From: an uncultured Eubacteriales bacterium
GTDB lineage: Bacteria; Bacillota; Clostridia; Oscillospirales; Acutalibacteraceae
Direction of reading: 5' to 3'
Assembly: GCA_934647945.1 (NCBI GenBank)
Contig: CAKUFK010000004.1
Span: 62,001 to 126,000, forward strand
Length of the DNA: 64,000 bases
A program made the position numbers and the translations under genes. Positions 45,361 to 61,726 of the stretch are shown here, in pieces. The notes beneath the pieces are model-generated. The model made no database searches, had not been told where the DNA came from, and saw only the letters and a program-made list of their open reading frames with translations. The first letter of the stretch is position 1. Every line of letters starts with the position of its first letter.

Positions 45361-45926
45361 ATCGGATCGCCGCCTTCCGGACCGTCCGTCCCGTTTTCCT
45401 TGCGATACAGCCAGATATAGACGCGGCCATATCGGTAGATCCTCTGAAGTTTGAGCCCGCCGACCTCCTCGGGCGCCTGATCCCGGTCGCTCTCACAGAC
45501 CACGGTGCCGCCCGGATCGATCTGCGGGGCCAGCCGCGCAAGCGCCTCTGGCAGCAGCCCGGACGCATAGGGCGGGTCGAGAAAGGCGAGGTCAAAACGT
45601 TCCCGGCCCCGTTCCAGGAACAGCATGGCGTCGGTAGTGAGCACATGCGCGCTGGCGTATAGGCCCGCAGCCTTCAAATTACGGCGGATCACCTCCGCCG
45701 CTTCGGCGTTCCGGTCGATAAAGATGCACCCGGCCGCGCCCCGGCTCAGGGCCTCGATCCCCAGTTGGCCCGAGCCCGCGAAAAGATCGACGGCCCGGCG
45801 TCCCTCGATATCGAACTGTATGGCAGAAAACAGGCCTTCCTTCACCCGTTCCGCCGTCGGCCTGGTCTCCTCACCCGGCAGGGTTTCCAGCCGGCGTCCC
45901 CGGGCCGTTCCCGTAATCACTCTCAT
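45357..45926 (-). CDS. rsmD: 16S rRNA (guanine966-N2)-methyltransferase
   Basis: 189 aa from the ATG at 45926; a GTG five codons earlier is an alternative. MRVITGTARGRRLETLPGEETRPTAERVKEGLF is the RsmD N-terminus. The SAM site is VDLFAGSGQLGIEALSRGA and the catalytic motif FDLAFLDPPYASG (DPPY). It methylates G966 of 16S rRNA in the small subunit. A promoter lies in the end of proC; coaD follows with overlap. Confidence 0.95.
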   Translation of the reverse strand: MRVITGTARGRRLETLPGEETRPTAERVKEGLFSAIQFDIEGRRAVDLFAGSGQLGIEALSRGAAGCIFIDRNAEAAEVIRRNLKAAGLYASAHVLTTDAMLFLERGRERFDLAFLDPPYASGLLPEALARLAPQIDPGGTVVCESDRDQAPEEVGGLKLQRIYRYGRVYIWLYRKENGTDGPEGGDPI

Positions 45927-46004
45927 TGTCTCTCGTTTCACTCCGCCTATTCATGGAATGGCTGGCATCGCCGGTTTTCGCCAATATCCGGCTTCTCAAC
46001 ATCT

Positions 46005-46033
46005 ATTATCCCATCAACCGGCCGTGGTGTCAA
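46005..46033 (-). promoter_or_regulatory. Promoter of rsmD-coaD, overlapping the end of proC
   Basis: Minus strand TTGACA (46028-46033) and GATAAT (46005-46010), 17-bp spacer. The -35 lies in the last codons of proC. Confidence 0.7.
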
Positions 46034-46829
46034 CCTGCAATTTCCGGTCTTTGTCGGCGCTTGCTTCCACCGCGTCCTGCACCGCCGCCTCAAATCCGCC
46101 CCGCACCAGCGCCCGTACCCCTTCGATGGTGGTACCGCCCGGCGAACAGACAGCGTCCATGAGCGCCCGGGGATGATCCCCCGACTCCTTGAGCAGCCGC
46201 GCGCTGCCCAGAACCGCCTGTTCCGCGATTTTGAGCGCGGCATCTTTGGGGATCCCATACCGGACTGCGGCGCCGGCCAGGGCATCCACATACAGGAAGG
46301 TGAAGGCCGGCGAACATCCCGCAATGGCCGAATAGGCGGAAAAATATCGCTCGTCGAGCTCCATGACCTCGCCGACCGTCTCAAAAATCAAGCGCACAGT
46401 CCCCCTGTGCTCCTCCGTCACCTGCGCGTTCCCGCAAAAGGCCGACATGGCCTCTCCTACCCGGGCGTTGAGATTGGGCATCACCCGCACGATGGGCAGA
46501 CCGGGCCCCGTGAATGCCTCGATGGACGCCAGCGTCTTGCCCGCCGCGATGGAGATCACGAGGGGGCACTCCTGGCGGAGGACCGGAGCCAATTCCGGCA
46601 GCACGTCGGGAAACACCTGCGGCTTGACGGCCAGGAGCAGGACATCCGCCCCTTCCGCCACCTCCGTGCCGGAATCGCAGATGCGGACACCGCATTTCTC
46701 GAACAACGCCGCGAGCTTGGCGGCGTCGGTGTCGTATACCAGCAGGTCATTGCCGGAAAATCCCCCCGCCGTCATGCCGCGGAGAATCGCGCCTGCCATG
46801 TTGCCGGCACCTATAAATCCAACTTTCAT
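46014..46829 (-). CDS. proC: Pyrroline-5-carboxylate reductase
   Basis: 271 aa from the ATG at 46829 (GGGGGAG upstream); longer in-frame extensions are non-coding. Last step of proline synthesis. Rossmann motif KVGFIGAGNMAGAILRGM; then LLLAVKPQVFPDVLPEL, ISIAAGKTLASIE, RVMPNLNARVGEAMSAFCGN and, in the helical dimer domain, SAIAGCSPAFTFLYVDALAGAAVRYG and VCSPGGTTIEGV. No proA/proB in the window. Confidence 0.97.
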   Translation of the reverse strand: MKVGFIGAGNMAGAILRGMTAGGFSGNDLLVYDTDAAKLAALFEKCGVRICDSGTEVAEGADVLLLAVKPQVFPDVLPELAPVLRQECPLVISIAAGKTLASIEAFTGPGLPIVRVMPNLNARVGEAMSAFCGNAQVTEEHRGTVRLIFETVGEVMELDERYFSAYSAIAGCSPAFTFLYVDALAGAAVRYGIPKDAALKIAEQAVLGSARLLKESGDHPRALMDAVCSPGGTTIEGVRALVRGGFEAAVQDAVEASADKDRKLQVDTTAG

Positions 46830-46882
46830 TCCGACTCCCCCATTGTGAGCCCTGTCCGGCGACGGACAGGCCGTTTTCTTCC

Positions 46883-46910
46883 ATCTTACCACAATCCCTC
46901 GCCCTGTCAA
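46883..46910 (-). promoter_or_regulatory. Promoter of proC
   Basis: Minus strand TTGACA (46905-46910) and TAAGAT (46883-46888), 16-bp spacer. Confidence 0.75.
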
Positions 46911-46973
46911 GAAAACGGCGGATAAAGTCTTCCTTCCCCGCACGGATAGCCGCATCGGTTGCACTTGTATGCA

Positions 46974-47002
46974 TTGCCATGGGTCCATCCGAATGGTATA
47001 CT
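46974..47002 (+). promoter_or_regulatory. Promoter of the GNAT gene at 47.1 kb
   Basis: TTGCCA (46974-46979) and TATACT (46997-47002), 17-bp spacer, about 115 nt before the ATG. Confidence 0.65.
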
Positions 47003-47117
47003 GTACACAGCCGGACGGCCCGGCTTCCAGGTAAGCCATGATTTCATCGGCCCGGCATCTTTTCGGGACGCCCTGCGCACCCGGATTCAACCGTCACTTG
47101 CCCAGGGGGAATGGCAT

Positions 47118-47732
47118 ATGCAACTGGAACTCAGGGAACTCAGAAAACAGGACTATAAAAAAACCATACGCTTCGCCATCACCGGCATGCACTTCGACTG
47201 GTATATGGACAGCCGGGTATTGCTGAACCTATACGGCCGCTATTTCTGGTATTTGGAGCTGACACGTGCCACACAGGTGATTGCCGCCTATGCGGAAGGG
47301 GACTTCGCAGGCGTGCTGCTCGCCGCAGTCAAGGGTGAGGAGAAACGGCATCGTTCCTTTTGGAAATCCCTGTATGTGACGATTTTTGATCGGTTGCAGA
47401 GGGGCTTTTCTAAAGACGGGGCCGGCGCTTATGAAGCCGCGAACAAGGACCTGTTCGCGCGGTACTGCAAAAACAACACGCCCGATGGGGAAATCCTTTT
47501 CCTGGCAGCAAACCCTGAACTGAAAATCAAGGGGATCGGAACCGCTTTGCTCGCGGAATTTGAACGCAGAGAGCAAGGGAAAACCGTCTATGTGTATACC
47601 GACAACGCCTGCACCTATTCGTTTTATGAACACAGAGGCTTTGAACGCGCCGGCGAGACGGACATCGTATTGCGTTTGGGGAGCAAAGAGGTCCCCCTGA
47701 AATGCCTCTTGTACAGCAAAACCATCCCATAG
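47118..47732 (+). CDS. GNAT family N-acetyltransferase
   Basis: 204 aa from the ATG at 47118 with AGGGGGA 7 nt upstream. After an N-terminal region LRELRKQDYKKTIRFAITGMHFDWYMDS, the acetyl-CoA motif lies near LFLAANPELKIKGIGTALLAEFERRE (R/Q-x-x-G-x-G/A type: KIKGIGTALL), then VYVYTDNACTYSFYEHRGFERAGETDIV. The acceptor is unknown. It stands alone, divergent from proC. Confidence 0.9.
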   Translation: MQLELRELRKQDYKKTIRFAITGMHFDWYMDSRVLLNLYGRYFWYLELTRATQVIAAYAEGDFAGVLLAAVKGEEKRHRSFWKSLYVTIFDRLQRGFSKDGAGAYEAANKDLFARYCKNNTPDGEILFLAANPELKIKGIGTALLAEFERREQGKTVYVYTDNACTYSFYEHRGFERAGETDIVLRLGSKEVPLKCLLYSKTIP

Positions 47733-47855
47733 GCCGGGCGTACCCGGGAGAACACCGTATCTCCGTGTCCCGGAGAGGTTAAATCCCTTCCCGGACGCTT
47801 CGGCATAGGATTTGGTATAGTACGGACACCGCCGCCAAGAAAGAGTGGGTGCCCT

Positions 47856-48705
47856 ATGACGAAACCAAATCCGTACCGGGCGGAACGGCTCCTGCTCATC
47901 GTGTGATGCCTGACCGCGCTCACGGCCTGCAGAAAGGGGAAACCGGACAGCGCCTCCGCCGCCGGCACGGTTCCCACAACGGCGGCCGGCTCCATCCCCG
48001 TCGGTATCCGCCGCAGCGGACACGACGGAGGCACCGGGGACGACAGGGACATCCGGCCCAGATGCCTCGGACGGCACTGGGACGGCTGCGCCGGTTTTCG
48101 CGTCCTGCCGGAACCGGCTCGGCACGGAGGACTGGCTGGTCCTATCCGGCTATTTTTCCGTTCGGCAGGAGGGCGCGGCTTTTCAGTGGATCCCGTTTGG
48201 TTCCACACAGCCGCAACGCGTCGTCCAGGACGGCTTTTATTCCGACGCCGCGTTCGTGAACGAACAGGGAACGCAACCGATCCGTTTCCTCACCCTCTGC
48301 GACTTGGACCAGGACGGGGGGAAAGAACGGATCCTCCGTTTTTCGGCCGAAGGCGGGCCCTATCTGCTTCTTTTCCGGAAAGGGGAGGCCTTTTACGGTA
48401 CCGAACGGACCCGGGCCTTCCAGGATCTGCAAACAGACGGCGTGTACGCCGCCTCGAACGGGGCCATGGACAGCGAATACGCCCGGCTGCGGCTCCGCGG
48501 CGGCCGGTTTTATGAGGAAACGCTGGCACACAGGCAAAGCGGCGGCAGCAAAGAAAGCGAGACCTTCTCCACCGACGGCCGGCCGGCGACCGAGGCGGCG
48601 GTTCTGGCGTGGGAAAAGGCCGCCCTGGTGGGAGGGGGCGCTGGACCCCTCTTTCGGCAGAATAAGCGCCTTTTCGGAATTTTGTTCGATTTTTATACGG
48701 ATTGT
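47856..48705 (+). pseudogene. Decayed lipoprotein gene (in-frame stop plus frameshift)
   Basis: Reading from the ATG at 47856 gives MTKPNPYRAERLLLIV, a TGA at 47904, then CLTALTACRKGKPDSASAAG, which is an interrupted lipoprotein signal peptide with its lipobox (LTAC). Around 47999-48004 the coding frame shifts by +1 into VSAAADTTEAPGTTGTSG, a Ser/Thr linker. A globular part follows: NRLGTEDWLVLSGYFSVRQEG, FVNEQGTQPIRFLTLCDLDQDG, RILRFSAEGGPYLLLFRKGEAFYGTERTRAFQ. This frame then runs without a stop into fbp antisense, so the C-terminus is lost too. Three lesions mean it is not functional. Confidence 0.75.
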
Positions 48706-50667
48706 TTATTTTTTCGGGCGCAAAACGCCCGACCGATAAGCCTCGAGCAGCGCCTTGAGGGCGGCAATCCGGTCGAGTGTCTCCCGTCCCTCGTCGGTAT
48801 CCCGGTTGAGGATCCGGGCCTTGGACGTCTCAAAGATATTCTTCGTCGTCAGAATATCGGAATTGTCCTGGATGACCGCCCGGATACCAGGAAAGCCCTT
48901 ATGGGAAATCAGGCGCAGGCCCCAGGAATTGTAAATGAGGGTGTATCCGGCAATGCCGGTGGTTTGATGGTAGGCCTTGCAGAAGCCGCCGTCGATGACC
49001 AGCAGGCGCCCGTCGGCCTTAATGGGGCTTTCCCCTTTCAGGGTCCGGACCGGCACATGGCCGTTGATGATGTGGGAGAAGGCCGGATCCAGCCCAAACT
49101 CGGACAGGATCCGGTCGCAGACCGCCCGGTCCCCGAGCAAACGGTAGTAGGGATTCTTTTTCTCTTCCCAGACCGAACGGTCGGAGACAAAATACCGTTC
49201 GAACGTGGTGATCTTCTCCCGCCCGAACAAGGGCGAGCGCCGGCCGCACCAAAGATACCACAGAAAATCCACGCACCGCTGCTTGTCGGGGTGCCCTTTC
49301 GGCAGGAAGTAGGCGCGGCGGGCCATATCGTCGCAGGCGTCCATATAGGCCCGTCCCCTGAGCTCCCGCCCCTCGGGGGCGAACGCCAGGAACTGCCCCT
49401 CCTCATCCAGTGGGATACAGCCGTGATAGAGCAGATTCCGGTTGTAGATGGTATACATGCCGCCCTTATTGTACAAAAACGCCACCTGCTGCTGCAAACG
49501 GGCACTGTGGCGGAAGGCGTGGCGCAGGGAGGCCATCAGCTCCCGCTCGGCGAGGGTCAGTTCAAAGGGATTTTCCGGATCGACGGTGGGAAAATGCGCG
49601 TCGTTGAGCGCGTAGTCCACGCCGTCGATGGTGACGGTCTTCCGGACGGTGTCGATTTTGTCGAGCAGCAGGCGGTCTTCCATCCCGTATTCGGGATGAC
49701 GGAGGATGAGCTGCCCCTCCAGCTTGAATTGCATGATGGCGACGGCTTTATGGACTTTGGAAAGGGTATCCATGCTGGTTTTGAGATACTCCTTGTCATC
49801 AGGCGTGCGCGGCATGAACCAGGTGCAGTCACGGTACGTTTCCTGCGCGAAGGCGATCATATCCCGCAGGCTGATGCCGTATCCGTTTTCCACGATGTCC
49901 AGGGTGTTGTACTGGAGAGCGAGGTTGAGCACGCAGGCAATACACGCCTCATTGCCTGCGGCCGCGCCCATCCACAGGATGTCGTGGTTGCCCCACTGGA
50001 CATCCACGCAGTGGTGCCGCATGAGCAGGTCGAGGATCCGGTCGGCACGCGGCCCCCGGTCGAACACGTCCCCCACGATGTGCAGCCGGTCCACGGCCAG
50101 ACGCTTGATCAGGGCGCAGAGTGCCCCGATCACCTCGTCCGCGCAGTCGGTTTCGACGATGGTGGTCACGATGTTCTGCACATAGGCGGCCTTGTCCTTT
50201 TCCTCGAGACTCGTGTACAGAAGCTCATCAAGTACATCGGCATAGCCTTCGGGAAGGGCGGCACGCACCCTGGAGCGGGTGTATTTGGACGCGACTAAGC
50301 GGGCTGTCTCGGTCAGGCGATAGAGGGTGATGCTGTACCAATCGGTCATGTCCGCGCCGGATTTTTTGACCTCCTCGATTTTTTCCTCGGGATAATAGAT
50401 CATGGCGGCGAACCAGGCACGCTCCCGTTCCGGCACCGTGTGCCCGAATGCGGCGTCCACCTTTTCCCGGACGACTCCCGAGCAGTTGTTGAGGATATGC
50501 CGGAAGGCCTCATCCTCACCATGCAGGTCGCTCATAAAATGCTCGGTGCCCTTTGGCAGGCTCAGGGTCGCGCCCAACTGGATGATCTCGCTGCACACCG
50601 CTTCCACGGTGGGATACTGGCGGGAGAGCAGCTCCAGGTAAGCATGCTCGGAACGATTCGTGGACAT
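48706..50667 (-). CDS. fbp: Fructose-1,6-bisphosphatase, class III (Firmicutes type)
   Basis: 653 aa, family length. Gluconeogenic hydrolysis of fructose-1,6-bisphosphate. The metallophosphatase motifs are MSDLHGEDEAF, HIVGDVFDRGPRADRILDLLM, VQWGNHDILWMGAAAGNEACI and, far downstream, NGHVPVRTLKGESPIKADGRLLVIDGGFC. GGAG lies 9 nt before the ATG. A TATACT-like box is present near 50754-50760 on the minus strand but its -35 is weak. The long intergenic repeat block C lies upstream. Confidence 0.96.
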   Translation of the reverse strand: MSTNRSEHAYLELLSRQYPTVEAVCSEIIQLGATLSLPKGTEHFMSDLHGEDEAFRHILNNCSGVVREKVDAAFGHTVPERERAWFAAMIYYPEEKIEEVKKSGADMTDWYSITLYRLTETARLVASKYTRSRVRAALPEGYADVLDELLYTSLEEKDKAAYVQNIVTTIVETDCADEVIGALCALIKRLAVDRLHIVGDVFDRGPRADRILDLLMRHHCVDVQWGNHDILWMGAAAGNEACIACVLNLALQYNTLDIVENGYGISLRDMIAFAQETYRDCTWFMPRTPDDKEYLKTSMDTLSKVHKAVAIMQFKLEGQLILRHPEYGMEDRLLLDKIDTVRKTVTIDGVDYALNDAHFPTVDPENPFELTLAERELMASLRHAFRHSARLQQQVAFLYNKGGMYTIYNRNLLYHGCIPLDEEGQFLAFAPEGRELRGRAYMDACDDMARRAYFLPKGHPDKQRCVDFLWYLWCGRRSPLFGREKITTFERYFVSDRSVWEEKKNPYYRLLGDRAVCDRILSEFGLDPAFSHIINGHVPVRTLKGESPIKADGRLLVIDGGFCKAYHQTTGIAGYTLIYNSWGLRLISHKGFPGIRAVIQDNSDILTTKNIFETSKARILNRDTDEGRETLDRIAALKALLEAYRSGVLRPKK

Positions 50668-50881
50668 AAAGGAACTCCTTTCGGCGCATTGGGATTTTGA
50701 AATGCCGCCGGACGGCGGCTATGCGGGGCTGCCGCATGGTTTACGATGACTATAGTATATCACAAAGCCCGCCGTTCTACCATCTCGCCTTTCCGCCTGT
50801 GCATCCGGCGCCACCTGGGGCGGTGCCGGATGCTACGAATCGCACGGCGGATGACTGTAATATAAATCTATGATTTTATAG

Positions 50882-51788
50882 CCACCCAAGCCCCGGGCCG
50901 CAGCCCTTTTTTGTATATAGGCGGGTTTGGGCGTCTGCCCTCCCGCCGGCTTTCCTAAAGAGAAAGCCGGCAAGCTGCCTGGGGATCCCAAGGGGGGAAC
51001 CCCCCTTGGCACGTCTTTGCCTTCTTTCTTCGTGTGAAGAAAGAAGGTGGCCGGCAGGCCAGACTTTTGTTGCGATATGTCCGCGCATAAAGAACGCAAT
51101 CCTACCCAAAAAGTTATCGACTGCGCGGCCACTTTCTTTTGTCCTCGGCGACAAAAGGAAGCAAAAACGCCGCCGGGAGCTTCGCCCCCGGACTCCCAGA
51201 GAATGTGCCGATTTTCTCTTCATGAAAATCGGCGGGTACGGAATCTTTTGAACCGACGCCCATACAACAAGGGGGCCCGAGGCCCCCGGGAGTTTGGGTG
51301 GTCATAATCTTATCAGATAAAAACCGCTCTATCGGGATACGATCCTGGGCCGCAGCCCTAATGGTATGGTTGGTTCGGGTGATAACGCTGCCTCCGGTTT
51401 TCTCTTCATGAAAACCGACAAATGATCCTGCGTCTTTGCCTCCTTTCTCCGCACAGAGAAAGGAGGTGCCAAAGCATAGCATGTGCTTTATGGCATGAGC
51501 GAATAAAAACCCGCAAGTGATAGTAAGGTTTGGCCTGATGGCCACCCCCTGTCTTTACGACAAGAAGGCCGGGTCGAACGCCGTCGAAATCATACGCGGC
51601 CTGCCCCGGCCCTCGCAAATGCTTCCGTATTTGCCCGAGGCTAATCGAGTAGGAACGGGGAAAGAAGCGTCAGGGGGCATGCCTCCTGAACCCCCGGGTG
51701 AACGGCCGGTTTCCTTTATAGGGAAACCGGCACTGGCGAGATCACTCAACCCCGGGAGTTTGGGTGGTCATAATTATATAATATAAAA
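50882..51788. repeat. Mosaic intergenic repeat, block C (two units, inverted terminal motifs)
   Basis: About 0.9 kb without a gene. Its left edge reads CCACCCAAGCCCCGGG (50882-50897) and its right edge CCCGGGAGTTTGGGTGG (51751-51767), an imperfect inverted terminal pair. The right motif recurs inside at 51285-51301, and each copy is followed by TCATAAT and an A/T run, so the block looks like two units of about 420 and 460 bp. GGGCCGCAGCCC occurs near the start of each unit (50894-50905, 51347-51358). Stable hairpins fill it, e.g. CCTTCTTTCTTC/GAAGAAAGAAGG and CGATTTTC/GAAAATCG. Most modules recur in block B. No coding capacity is supported. Confidence 0.85.
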
Positions 51789-51884
51789 AACCATTCCCCA
51801 GGTCCTTGAGCGAGTATCCTTTCCATAGATTCCCGGCGCTTTGACACGACCGGTATAAGGCCCTGCGGCCTGCGCAGGCAATAA

Positions 51885-51928
51885 AACAAACTCCCCCTGG
51901 AAAGCTAGCTTTCCAGGGGGAGTTTGTT
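51885..51928 (-). terminator. Terminator of the beta-lactamase-fold gene
   Basis: A perfect 20-bp stem with a CTAG loop (a 44-bp perfect palindrome, AACAAACTCCCCCTGG arms) lies 10 nt after the stop and is followed by TTATT on the minus strand. Confidence 0.9.
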
Positions 51929-51938
51929 GTCCGCCGTC

Positions 51939-52937
51939 TCATCCCTGCCCGTAGGCCGTCCGATGGATGGCGTCCACAAGACCGGCGATCTTGTGGAAGG
52001 TGGCGAGGGTCGAATCGGTCTCGGGCGTCAGGGTGGTAAAGATGGTCAGGATATACGGATGCTCGTTGTAGACGATCGCCGCATCGTGATACCCCATATT
52101 CCCCTGCTCGCCGTACTTGTGCGCAACTGTGTATTTCCCTTTGAACGCGTCGGGTATCTGGAGCTGATAGGTGGTGTGGGTCAGGTAATCGTAGAGCATC
52201 TGCCCCTCCTCCGACCCGGCCTCGATAAAGCGGTAGATATCCTCGAAGTAGAGGCCGGCATCCCGAGCCGAGAGATACCCGAACCGGGGTTTGGGCAGAC
52301 GCAGGTCGGTCTCGATCCCGAGAGAAGCGGCGTAATCGACGAAGCCATCAAAGGCATACCGCTGGTTGAGCATATAATAAGCCGTGTTGTCACTGTACAG
52401 AATCGCGTATTTGAGCAGCTCGTCCACCGTGAAGGCGGTCCCGATCGGGAAGGAATCGATATGGGTGGATCCCCCCATTTTGGCTGTCATTTTGAGCTTT
52501 TCGTTCCGGTCGACGCCGGAGGAGAGCAGGTATTTGACATAAGGCGCCTTGATGCAGCTGGCGCTCTGCCAATCATAATCGGCCAGATACTCGATAGTCA
52601 GGCCGCTTTCGATGTCGCGATAATACAGGGACGCCTTGGAGTTCAGGCCGGTATACAGCTTTTCAAGAGCGTCCAGGGAAGCCTTGTCGATTTTCAAGCC
52701 GTAGGGGTTATTGACCAACAGGCCGCGAATCGCCTCGTTCGCGTTGGTTTTGGTGGGTGCCAGCGTCGTTCCGGCCGTGGTGGGGGCGGTCGTCGCGGCG
52801 GTGCTTCCGCCGGTGATGACGGCCCCGGGATCGGAGGATGACGGTTCTGCCGGGGACAAGCAGCCCGTAAGAGAGACCGATAGAAGCAGGGCGGCAAACC
52901 AGGGGGCGGCGGTTTGTTTCAAGCGGGATAGAGGCAT
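51939..52937 (-). CDS. Class A beta-lactamase-fold serine hydrolase lipoprotein
   Basis: 332 aa from the ATG at 52937 with AAAGG about 11 nt upstream. Signal peptide with lipobox LTGC (about residues 26-29), then a Ser/Thr/Ala linker (to about 62). The catalytic motifs of the class A fold are present: SxxK in SASCIKAPY, SDN in YSDNTAYYML, and a KTG equivalent KYG in VAHKYGEQGNMGYHD. KYG instead of KTG and the linker suggest a wall-associated peptidase or esterase rather than a resistance enzyme, but hydrolysis of beta-lactams cannot be excluded. Monocistronic, divergent from rpoB. Confidence 0.88.
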   Translation of the reverse strand: MPLSRLKQTAAPWFAALLLSVSLTGCLSPAEPSSSDPGAVITGGSTAATTAPTTAGTTLAPTKTNANEAIRGLLVNNPYGLKIDKASLDALEKLYTGLNSKASLYYRDIESGLTIEYLADYDWQSASCIKAPYVKYLLSSGVDRNEKLKMTAKMGGSTHIDSFPIGTAFTVDELLKYAILYSDNTAYYMLNQRYAFDGFVDYAASLGIETDLRLPKPRFGYLSARDAGLYFEDIYRFIEAGSEEGQMLYDYLTHTTYQLQIPDAFKGKYTVAHKYGEQGNMGYHDAAIVYNEHPYILTIFTTLTPETDSTLATFHKIAGLVDAIHRTAYGQG

Positions 52938-53094
52938 GGACTGTCCGACCTTTCCTTTTCGAAAGAAGACACGGCTCCGTGTGTATCGAGCTTTGTTTTC
53001 TTTCGCATAAACTTCCTTCGCAGGGTCAACAATACGGTTTGTGCAGAAAAGACTGGAAAATACATAAAAAAAGCTGCCAATTCTCAAATAATCA

Positions 53095-53123
53095 TTGACA
53101 ATGGCAGGTACATGATGTATTAT
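53095..53123 (+). promoter_or_regulatory. Promoter of rpoBC
   Basis: TTGACA (53095-53100) and TATTAT (53118-53123), 17-bp spacer; a TATACT 5 nt further on is an alternative -10. The leader to rpoB is about 200 nt and contains a GC-rich hairpin near 53265-53295. Confidence 0.75.
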
Positions 53124-53329
53124 AGTATACTGCACAACCACGGGTGGATAAGCCGATGAACAGGAATAGTATAGCACACGTTCGGAGAAATGGCAAGGGC
53201 CTATGCAAAAAAAATTGGGCAAATCCCCAACGCTTCCTCCGAAACCATCCGTGGAACGCAAACGCTCCCGGCCGGGCGGCCTGTCCGGCCGAATTGGAAT
53301 GAAAATGGAAAACAGGAGTGATCGGGCGA

Positions 53330-57040
<3,711 letters not shown>

Positions 57041-57062
57041 TAAAGGGGAGGACGGAAAGCAT

Positions 57063-60710
<3,648 letters not shown>

Positions 60711-60756
60711 TACAATAGTCAACCGTGGCATCTGCCGTACAGGGGAGGGGTCTGTC

Positions 60757-61005
60757 TTGAGCGCCGCTTTGGAAAAACCTCTGGTTTCGGGCGCCAAGCA
60801 AACCCAAAGGGCCTTGCAAAACGGCCGGGCCCTGCGGGTCTACATCGCCCGGGATGCCGCATCCCGGGTAGCAGACCCCGTCCGGACGGCGGCAAGCGAG
60901 GCCGGCGTGCCGGTGTGTGAGGTCCCCACCATGCGGGAACTCGGCCGGTCCTGCGGGCTGAAGGTCGGCTGCGCCTGTGCGGCGACCCTTCGTGTGCAGG
61001 GTTGA
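60757..61005 (+). CDS. rplGB: L7Ae-family K-turn RNA-binding protein (YbxF type)
   Basis: 82 aa from TTG 60757, 8 nt after GGAGG. ALRVYIARDAASRVADPVRTAASEAGVPVCEVPTMRELGRSCGLKVGCACAATL is the L7Ae/L30e fold with its K-turn contact loop. In B. subtilis ybxF sits in the same place between rpoC and rpsL and binds K-turns; association with ribosomes is suggested. The position here is the conserved one. Confidence 0.93.
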   Translation: MSAALEKPLVSGAKQTQRALQNGRALRVYIARDAASRVADPVRTAASEAGVPVCEVPTMRELGRSCGLKVGCACAATLRVQG

Positions 61006-61084
61006 CCCCGGATCCTCATTTTTGTTCCAAAAGGGCGTATGAGCGCTCTTTTCGGATAGATACTATATGTAGGAGGTGTTAGAT

Positions 61085-61510
61085 TTGCCCACCTTTAACC
61101 AGCTCGTGCGCAAAGGCCGGGAAGAGATCGGGAAGAAGGCGAAGGCGCCTGCCCTGCTCAAGGGATGGAACTCCAAAAAGCGCATTCCCACCGACCAGAA
61201 TTCCCCCCAGAAGCGCGGCGTGTGCACCGCGGTGAAAACGTCGACCCCGAAGAAGCCGAACTCGGCCCTCCGGAAAGTCGCCCGTGTGCGCCTCTCCAAC
61301 GGGATCGAAGTGACGTCCTATATCCCCGGCGAGGGCCACAACCTGCAGGAGCACAGCGTCGTCCTCATCCGCGGCGGCCGTGTCAAGGACCTGCCCGGTG
61401 TGCGGTATCACATCGTGCGCGGCACCCTGGACGCGCAGGGCGTGGCCAAGCGTATGCAGGCCAGGTCCAAGTACGGCGCGAAGCGTCCCAAGGCCGGAGC
61501 TGCCAAGTAA
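61085..61510 (+). CDS. rpsL: 30S ribosomal protein S12
   Basis: 141 aa from TTG 61085: AGGAGG at 61071-61076 gives an 8-nt spacer, while a GTG at 61076 would overlap the site. Starts [22 protein letters not shown]; the conserved [20 protein letters not shown] and [32 protein letters not shown] are intact, with lysines at the streptomycin positions as in sensitive strains. A weak AAAAG-CTTTT hairpin lies just upstream (61033-61055). Confidence 0.97.
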   Translation: MPTFNQLVRKGREEIGKKAKAPALLKGWNSKKRIPTDQNSPQKRGVCTAVKTSTPKKPNSALRKVARVRLSNGIEVTSYIPGEGHNLQEHSVVLIRGGRVKDLPGVRYHIVRGTLDAQGVAKRMQARSKYGAKRPKAGAAK

Positions 61511-61726
61511 TTCGGGAGTTCCGCCCGATTCCATCCGTCGATGGAATCCCCACATGTTCATCAGAGGTTTTGATGCGATGCCGTGCGCGCGCAGCGCGTT
61601 TCGGCGGCAGCTTTGATATATGCCCGGCTTTGTCCGGGCCTGTAGCGGATCTGCCTCGCATCGGCCAACGGGAGACTGTGCCTTTCGAGTACCGATGATA
61701 TCATTTATGTGAAGGAGGGAAGTAAA
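61511..61726 (+). promoter_or_regulatory. Structured rpsL-rpsG spacer
   Basis: A 216-nt spacer, long for this junction, holds a perfect 9-bp hairpin GATTCCATC/GATGGAATC (61527-61548) and a second GCCCGG/CCGGGC (61622-61639), plus a GC-rich middle. No gene is seen. It may be a leader for translational control by S7, as in the E. coli str operon (inference). Confidence 0.45.

Noticed and set aside
48256..50298. A 680-codon plus-strand frame overlapping fbp
   Set aside because: Only its first ~130 codons look like protein (the decayed lipoprotein); the rest is the antisense of fbp.
51939..52937. Calling the serine hydrolase an antibiotic-resistance beta-lactamase
   Set aside because: KYG replaces KTG, the protein is a linker-bearing lipoprotein, and nothing in the neighbourhood is a resistance gene; only the fold can be supported.
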